Assembly: GCA_002361655.1 (NCBI GenBank)
Contig: DETM01000018.1
Location: 3,442-28,661 of the forward strand
Reading direction: 5' to 3'
DNA length: 25,220 nucleotides
From: Prevotella sp. UBA3288
Lineage (GTDB): Bacteria > Bacteroidota > Bacteroidia > Bacteroidales > Bacteroidaceae
A program made the translations under genes and the position numbers. Of this stretch, positions 22,528 to 25,220 are shown piece after piece (position 1 is the stretch's first letter; each line of letters starts with the position of its first letter). The notes under the pieces are model-generated. The model was not told the DNA's origin. It ran no database searches and saw only the letters and a program-made list of their open reading frames with translations.

Positions 22528-24203
22528 GCATCTACGATCTCACGTGACCGGGCAAGTGCAAGGTCAATATGATTGCAGATGTTCTCCTTGCCAAGTAGTT
22601 TCTGGAAGCCGTTGCGATTGAGCACGGCTTCCACTTTTTCGTTTACGCCGGAGAGTACCACGGTGATGCCTTCACGCTGGCTCATCAGACACATGTTCTC
22701 CAGGTTGTGCAAGCCGGTGGAGTCGATGAACGGCACCTTGCGCATTCGGATGATGCGAACCTTCGGACGATGGCCGTAGCGACCCATCAGGTCCTCAAAA
22801 CGGTTGCCGGCTCCGAAGAAGTAAGGACCATTGATCTCGTAGACCTCTACGCCCTTGGGTATCGTCAGGTGGACAAGGTTGCCCCGTTCCATGTCGGCAT
22901 CCTCGTTTAGGTCGATCTCATCGTAAATGGCCTTCACATCGGTGGTCTCCGACATACGCTTCATGAACAGCAGACAAGCACAGATGATGCCCACCTCGAT
23001 GGCGATGGTCAGGTCGAAGATGATGGTTAGGAAAAATGTGAGCAGCAATACCGTGATGTCGCTCTTCGGATTGCGCATCAGTGCCAGGAACGAGCGCCAG
23101 CCGCTCATGCCGTAACTGACCACAACGAGCACGCCGGCCAGGCAGGCCATCGGGATATATTGTGCCAGCGGCATGAGAAACAGGAAGATGAGCAACAACA
23201 CCACGGCATGGATGATGCCGGCTATCGGCGTGCGGCCACCGTTGTTGATGTTGGTCATAGTACGGGCAATGGCTCCGGTGGCAGGAATGCCGCCAAAAAT
23301 AGGCGATACGATGTTGGCCACACCCTGACCGATGAGTTCTGTGTTGGAGTTATGATGGTCGCCGATGACACCGTCGGCCACAGTGGCCGACAGCAGACTT
23401 TCGATGGCACCCAGCACGGCGATGGTCATAGCCGGTGCCACCAACCCTTTCACCGTTTCCCATGTCAGTTCGGGCACCACGGCGTCGGGCAGCGTCGACG
23501 AGATGCTGAAACGGTCGCCGATGGTCTCTATGGTCGTCACGCCGGCATATTGCTTGAGTAGCAGTGCCGTGATAGTCATCACAATGATGGCGATGAGCGA
23601 ACCGGGCACACGCTTGCTCAATTTGGGCGCTGCGGCGATGATGGCCACGCTGACCAGTCCGACGGCAGCACTCCACGGGTCGATATGGGTCAGATTCTGG
23701 GCATAGGCTATCCATTTCTCGATAAAGTCGCTAGGCACATCGCTCATCTGCATGCCTAGCAGGTCTTTTACCTGGGTGGTGAAGATGGTAACGGCAATAC
23801 CGCTGGTGAAACCTACGATGATGGGGTAGGGGATATACTTGATGATGGTGCCCAGATGCAGCAGACCAAAGCCGATGAGAAACACGCCGGCCATCAGCGT
23901 GGCGATGGTCAGACCTTGCATGCCGTACTGGTTGATGATGCCGGCTACGATGACGATGAACGCACCGGTTGGACCGCCAATCTGCACTTTACTGCCGCCC
24001 AGAGCAGAAATGACGAAGCCGGCCACGATGGCCGTGATGATGCCTTTCTCGGGAGATACACCCGAGGCGATGCCGAAGGCGATGGCCAGCGGAAGGGCCA
24101 CGATGCCGACGATGACGCCTGCCATCAGGTCGGCCATGAATGTCTCTTTGTTGTACTTCTTGAGAGCCGAAATCATCTTCGGCTTGAAATCTAATGTCTT
24201 CAC
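22524..24203 (-). CDS. SulP-family anion transporter with STAS domain
   Basis: This protein is 559 residues when started at the GTG at 24203. The frame extends to a TTG at 24242, but that overlaps the promoter box (24230-24237). ATG 24176 is a second option. The membrane domain (about 1-400) begins FMADLMAGVIVGIVALPLAIAFGIASGVSPEKG, the SulP signature, with GGSKVQIGGPTGAFIVIV soon after. The C-terminal STAS domain (about 430-550) has DSTG (494-497). SulP proteins carry sulfate, bicarbonate, dicarboxylates or other anions; the substrate cannot be told from sequence alone. The start is separated from mscL by a strong terminator. Its stop codon shares two bases with that of the convergent lipoprotein gene. 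Confidence 0.93.
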   Translation of the reverse strand: MKTLDFKPKMISALKKYNKETFMADLMAGVIVGIVALPLAIAFGIASGVSPEKGIITAIVAGFVISALGGSKVQIGGPTGAFIVIVAGIINQYGMQGLTIATLMAGVFLIGFGLLHLGTIIKYIPYPIIVGFTSGIAVTIFTTQVKDLLGMQMSDVPSDFIEKWIAYAQNLTHIDPWSAAVGLVSVAIIAAAPKLSKRVPGSLIAIIVMTITALLLKQYAGVTTIETIGDRFSISSTLPDAVVPELTWETVKGLVAPAMTIAVLGAIESLLSATVADGVIGDHHNSNTELIGQGVANIVSPIFGGIPATGAIARTMTNINNGGRTPIAGIIHAVVLLLIFLFLMPLAQYIPMACLAGVLVVVSYGMSGWRSFLALMRNPKSDITVLLLTFFLTIIFDLTIAIEVGIICACLLFMKRMSETTDVKAIYDEIDLNEDADMERGNLVHLTIPKGVEVYEINGPYFFGAGNRFEDLMGRYGHRPKVRIIRMRKVPFIDSTGLHNLENMCLMSQREGITVVLSGVNEKVEAVLNRNGFQKLLGKENICNHIDLALARSREIVDA

Positions 24204-24229
24204 CTTTTCTTCTTTTTCGTTTTGCGCTG

Positions 24230-24237
24230 CAAAGGTA
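24230..24237 (-). promoter_or_regulatory. -7 box of the SulP promoter
   Basis: TACCTTTG on the minus strand matches TAnnTTTG, about 26 bases before the GTG start. The expected -33 site falls inside the mscL terminator hairpin and has no TTTG. Confidence 0.6.
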
Positions 24238-24240
24238 TGC

Positions 24241-24291
24241 AAAAAAAATGAAAAAGGCTGCTTGTGTGCGGTAACGCAGTCACAAACAGCC
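24241..24291 (-). terminator. Rho-independent terminator of mscL
   Basis: The stem (24256-24291) pairs GGCTG with CAGCC, TTGTG with CACAA and TGCG with CGCA, with small mismatches and loop GTAA. On the minus strand it is followed by TTTTTCATTTTTTTT (24255-24241). This is the clearest intrinsic terminator in the window. Confidence 0.9.
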
Positions 24292-24315
24292 CAATTTCTT
24301 GATTTAGATTGTCTC

Positions 24316-24370
24316 TTCTATATAGAAAATCTTCTCTATATAAGAATTGCCTCCTAATATATATAAGAGG
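24316..24370 (-). other. Structured 3' untranslated region of mscL
   Basis: Between the mscL stop and its terminator are a 7-bp stem-loop (arms 24350-24356 and 24364-24370), a weaker TTCT/AGAA hairpin (24332-24346) and a perfect palindrome TTCTATATAGAA (24316-24327). The 3' UTR is about 120 bases in total. Confidence 0.5.
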
Positions 24371-24375
24371 TGTTT

Positions 24376-24813
24376 CTACTTCTGCTTCAGCAGGTCGCGA
24401 ATCTCGGTGAGCAGTTCTTCCTGGGTAGGACCGGCGGGAGCAGCGGGAGCAGCCTCTTCCTCTTTCTTCTTCTTCAGGTTCGACAGTTTGTTGATACCCT
24501 TGATGAGCAGGAAAATGCAGAATGCAACAATCAGAAAGTCGACCGTGTTCTGAATGAACTGGCCATAAGCGAAAATGGAAGCACCGGCCTCTTTGGCTTC
24601 TGCCAGCGAGGCGTAGACTTTGTCGTCACTGAGGTTCAGGAACAGTCCCGTGAAGTCTACATTGCCGATAGCCTTGCCTACCAGAGGCATGATGATGTCG
24701 TCGACCAGCGAACTGACGATCTTACCAAATGCACCACCGATGATGACGCCTACTGCCATGTCCATCACATTGCCACGCATGGCAAACTCCTTGAATTCAC
24801 TAATAAATCCCAT
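24376..24813 (-). CDS. mscL: Large-conductance mechanosensitive channel
   Basis: This 145-residue protein is within the normal family range (about 130-150). The N-terminus is [33 protein letters not shown], the standard helix and first membrane segment (about 15-45). The loop contains Asp/Ala-rich segments, and the second membrane helix is at about 82-105 ([18 protein letters not shown]). A Lys/Glu-rich bundle with PAAPAGPT and [10 protein letters not shown] closes the protein. It is a homopentameric emergency valve for hypo-osmotic shock. It is monocistronic, with a clear terminator downstream. I could not identify a convincing promoter in the AT-rich 24814-24960 stretch. Confidence 0.97.
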   Translation of the reverse strand: MGFISEFKEFAMRGNVMDMAVGVIIGGAFGKIVSSLVDDIIMPLVGKAIGNVDFTGLFLNLSDDKVYASLAEAKEAGASIFAYGQFIQNTVDFLIVAFCIFLLIKGINKLSNLKKKKEEEAAPAAPAGPTQEELLTEIRDLLKQK

Positions 24814-24957
24814 AATCGAATACTGTTTTAAAGTTTATTGTTAATTTTGTAATCTGCGTTTTACAATCACAGCCGTTTGACCTTGATTTATCTCATTTTT
24901 ATCGCTTAAAGCGAAATGTTTAATGTTTATTAAGTTTGATTTCGGATGCAAATATAG

Positions 24958-25220
<263 letters not shown>

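Noticed and set aside
24204..24242. TTG start for the SulP gene at 24242
   Set aside because: The start would overlap the -7 box; the GTG at 24203 fits the family and the promoter.

Overview
The window looks like a chromosomal segment of a Bacteroidales bacterium, most likely Prevotellaceae. Coding DNA is GC-rich and spacers are AT-rich. Most leaderward spacers carry the Bacteroidetes-type -7 box TAnnTTTG, often with TTTG about 20 bases upstream. The gene content also fits: TonB-dependent receptor, WbqC protein, DUF362 protein, a long Bacteroidetes LepB, a pectinase ending in a type IX secretion-like tail, a Cbp1-like lipoprotein, and the RhaD/RhaT pair. There are no phage, integrase, transposase, CRISPR, rRNA or tRNA genes. 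This is mostly core genome plus one carbohydrate locus.

Layout. (1) 1-5.5 kb, minus strand: a saccharopine dehydrogenase-family enzyme (cut by the left edge, own promoter), preceded by a four-gene block: unknown 192-aa protein, MscS channel, secreted DUF362 protein, TonB-dependent receptor. (2) 5.6-7.7 kb: rhamnulose-1-phosphate aldolase (plus) and the rhamnose symporter (minus) converge on a shared hairpin. (3) 7.7-11.5 kb, minus: dapB, lepB, a catalytically degenerate lepB paralogue, and a WbqC-family gene. (4) 11.6-14.5 kb, plus: RNase R and a TrhA/hemolysin III membrane protein. (5) 14.6-19.5 kb, minus: a 1348-residue secreted pectate lyase-pectin methylesterase fusion, with an orphan FecE-type ABC ATPase 1 base behind it. 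(6) 19.6-22.5 kb, plus: membrane-anchored PP2C phosphatase, single-pass membrane protein of unknown function, and coiled-coil lipoprotein. (7) 22.5-24.8 kb, minus: SulP anion transporter and MscL. (8) Right edge: first 54 codons of a type I GAPDH, plus strand.

The most unusual features are these. The second signal peptidase has lost both the catalytic serine and lysine while keeping the fold landmarks. The spacers hold many short tandem arrays: four heptamer arrays that share the rotated consensus ARTTKRG, a 9-bp array whose unit type also appears inside the RNase R coding sequence, and 15- and 20-bp arrays. An in-frame 54-bp segment with duplicated 12-bp ends expands the WbqC protein. The phosphatase-membrane protein-lipoprotein block is the best candidate for an undescribed envelope system. 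All family assignments come from reading translated motifs; no database search was possible.
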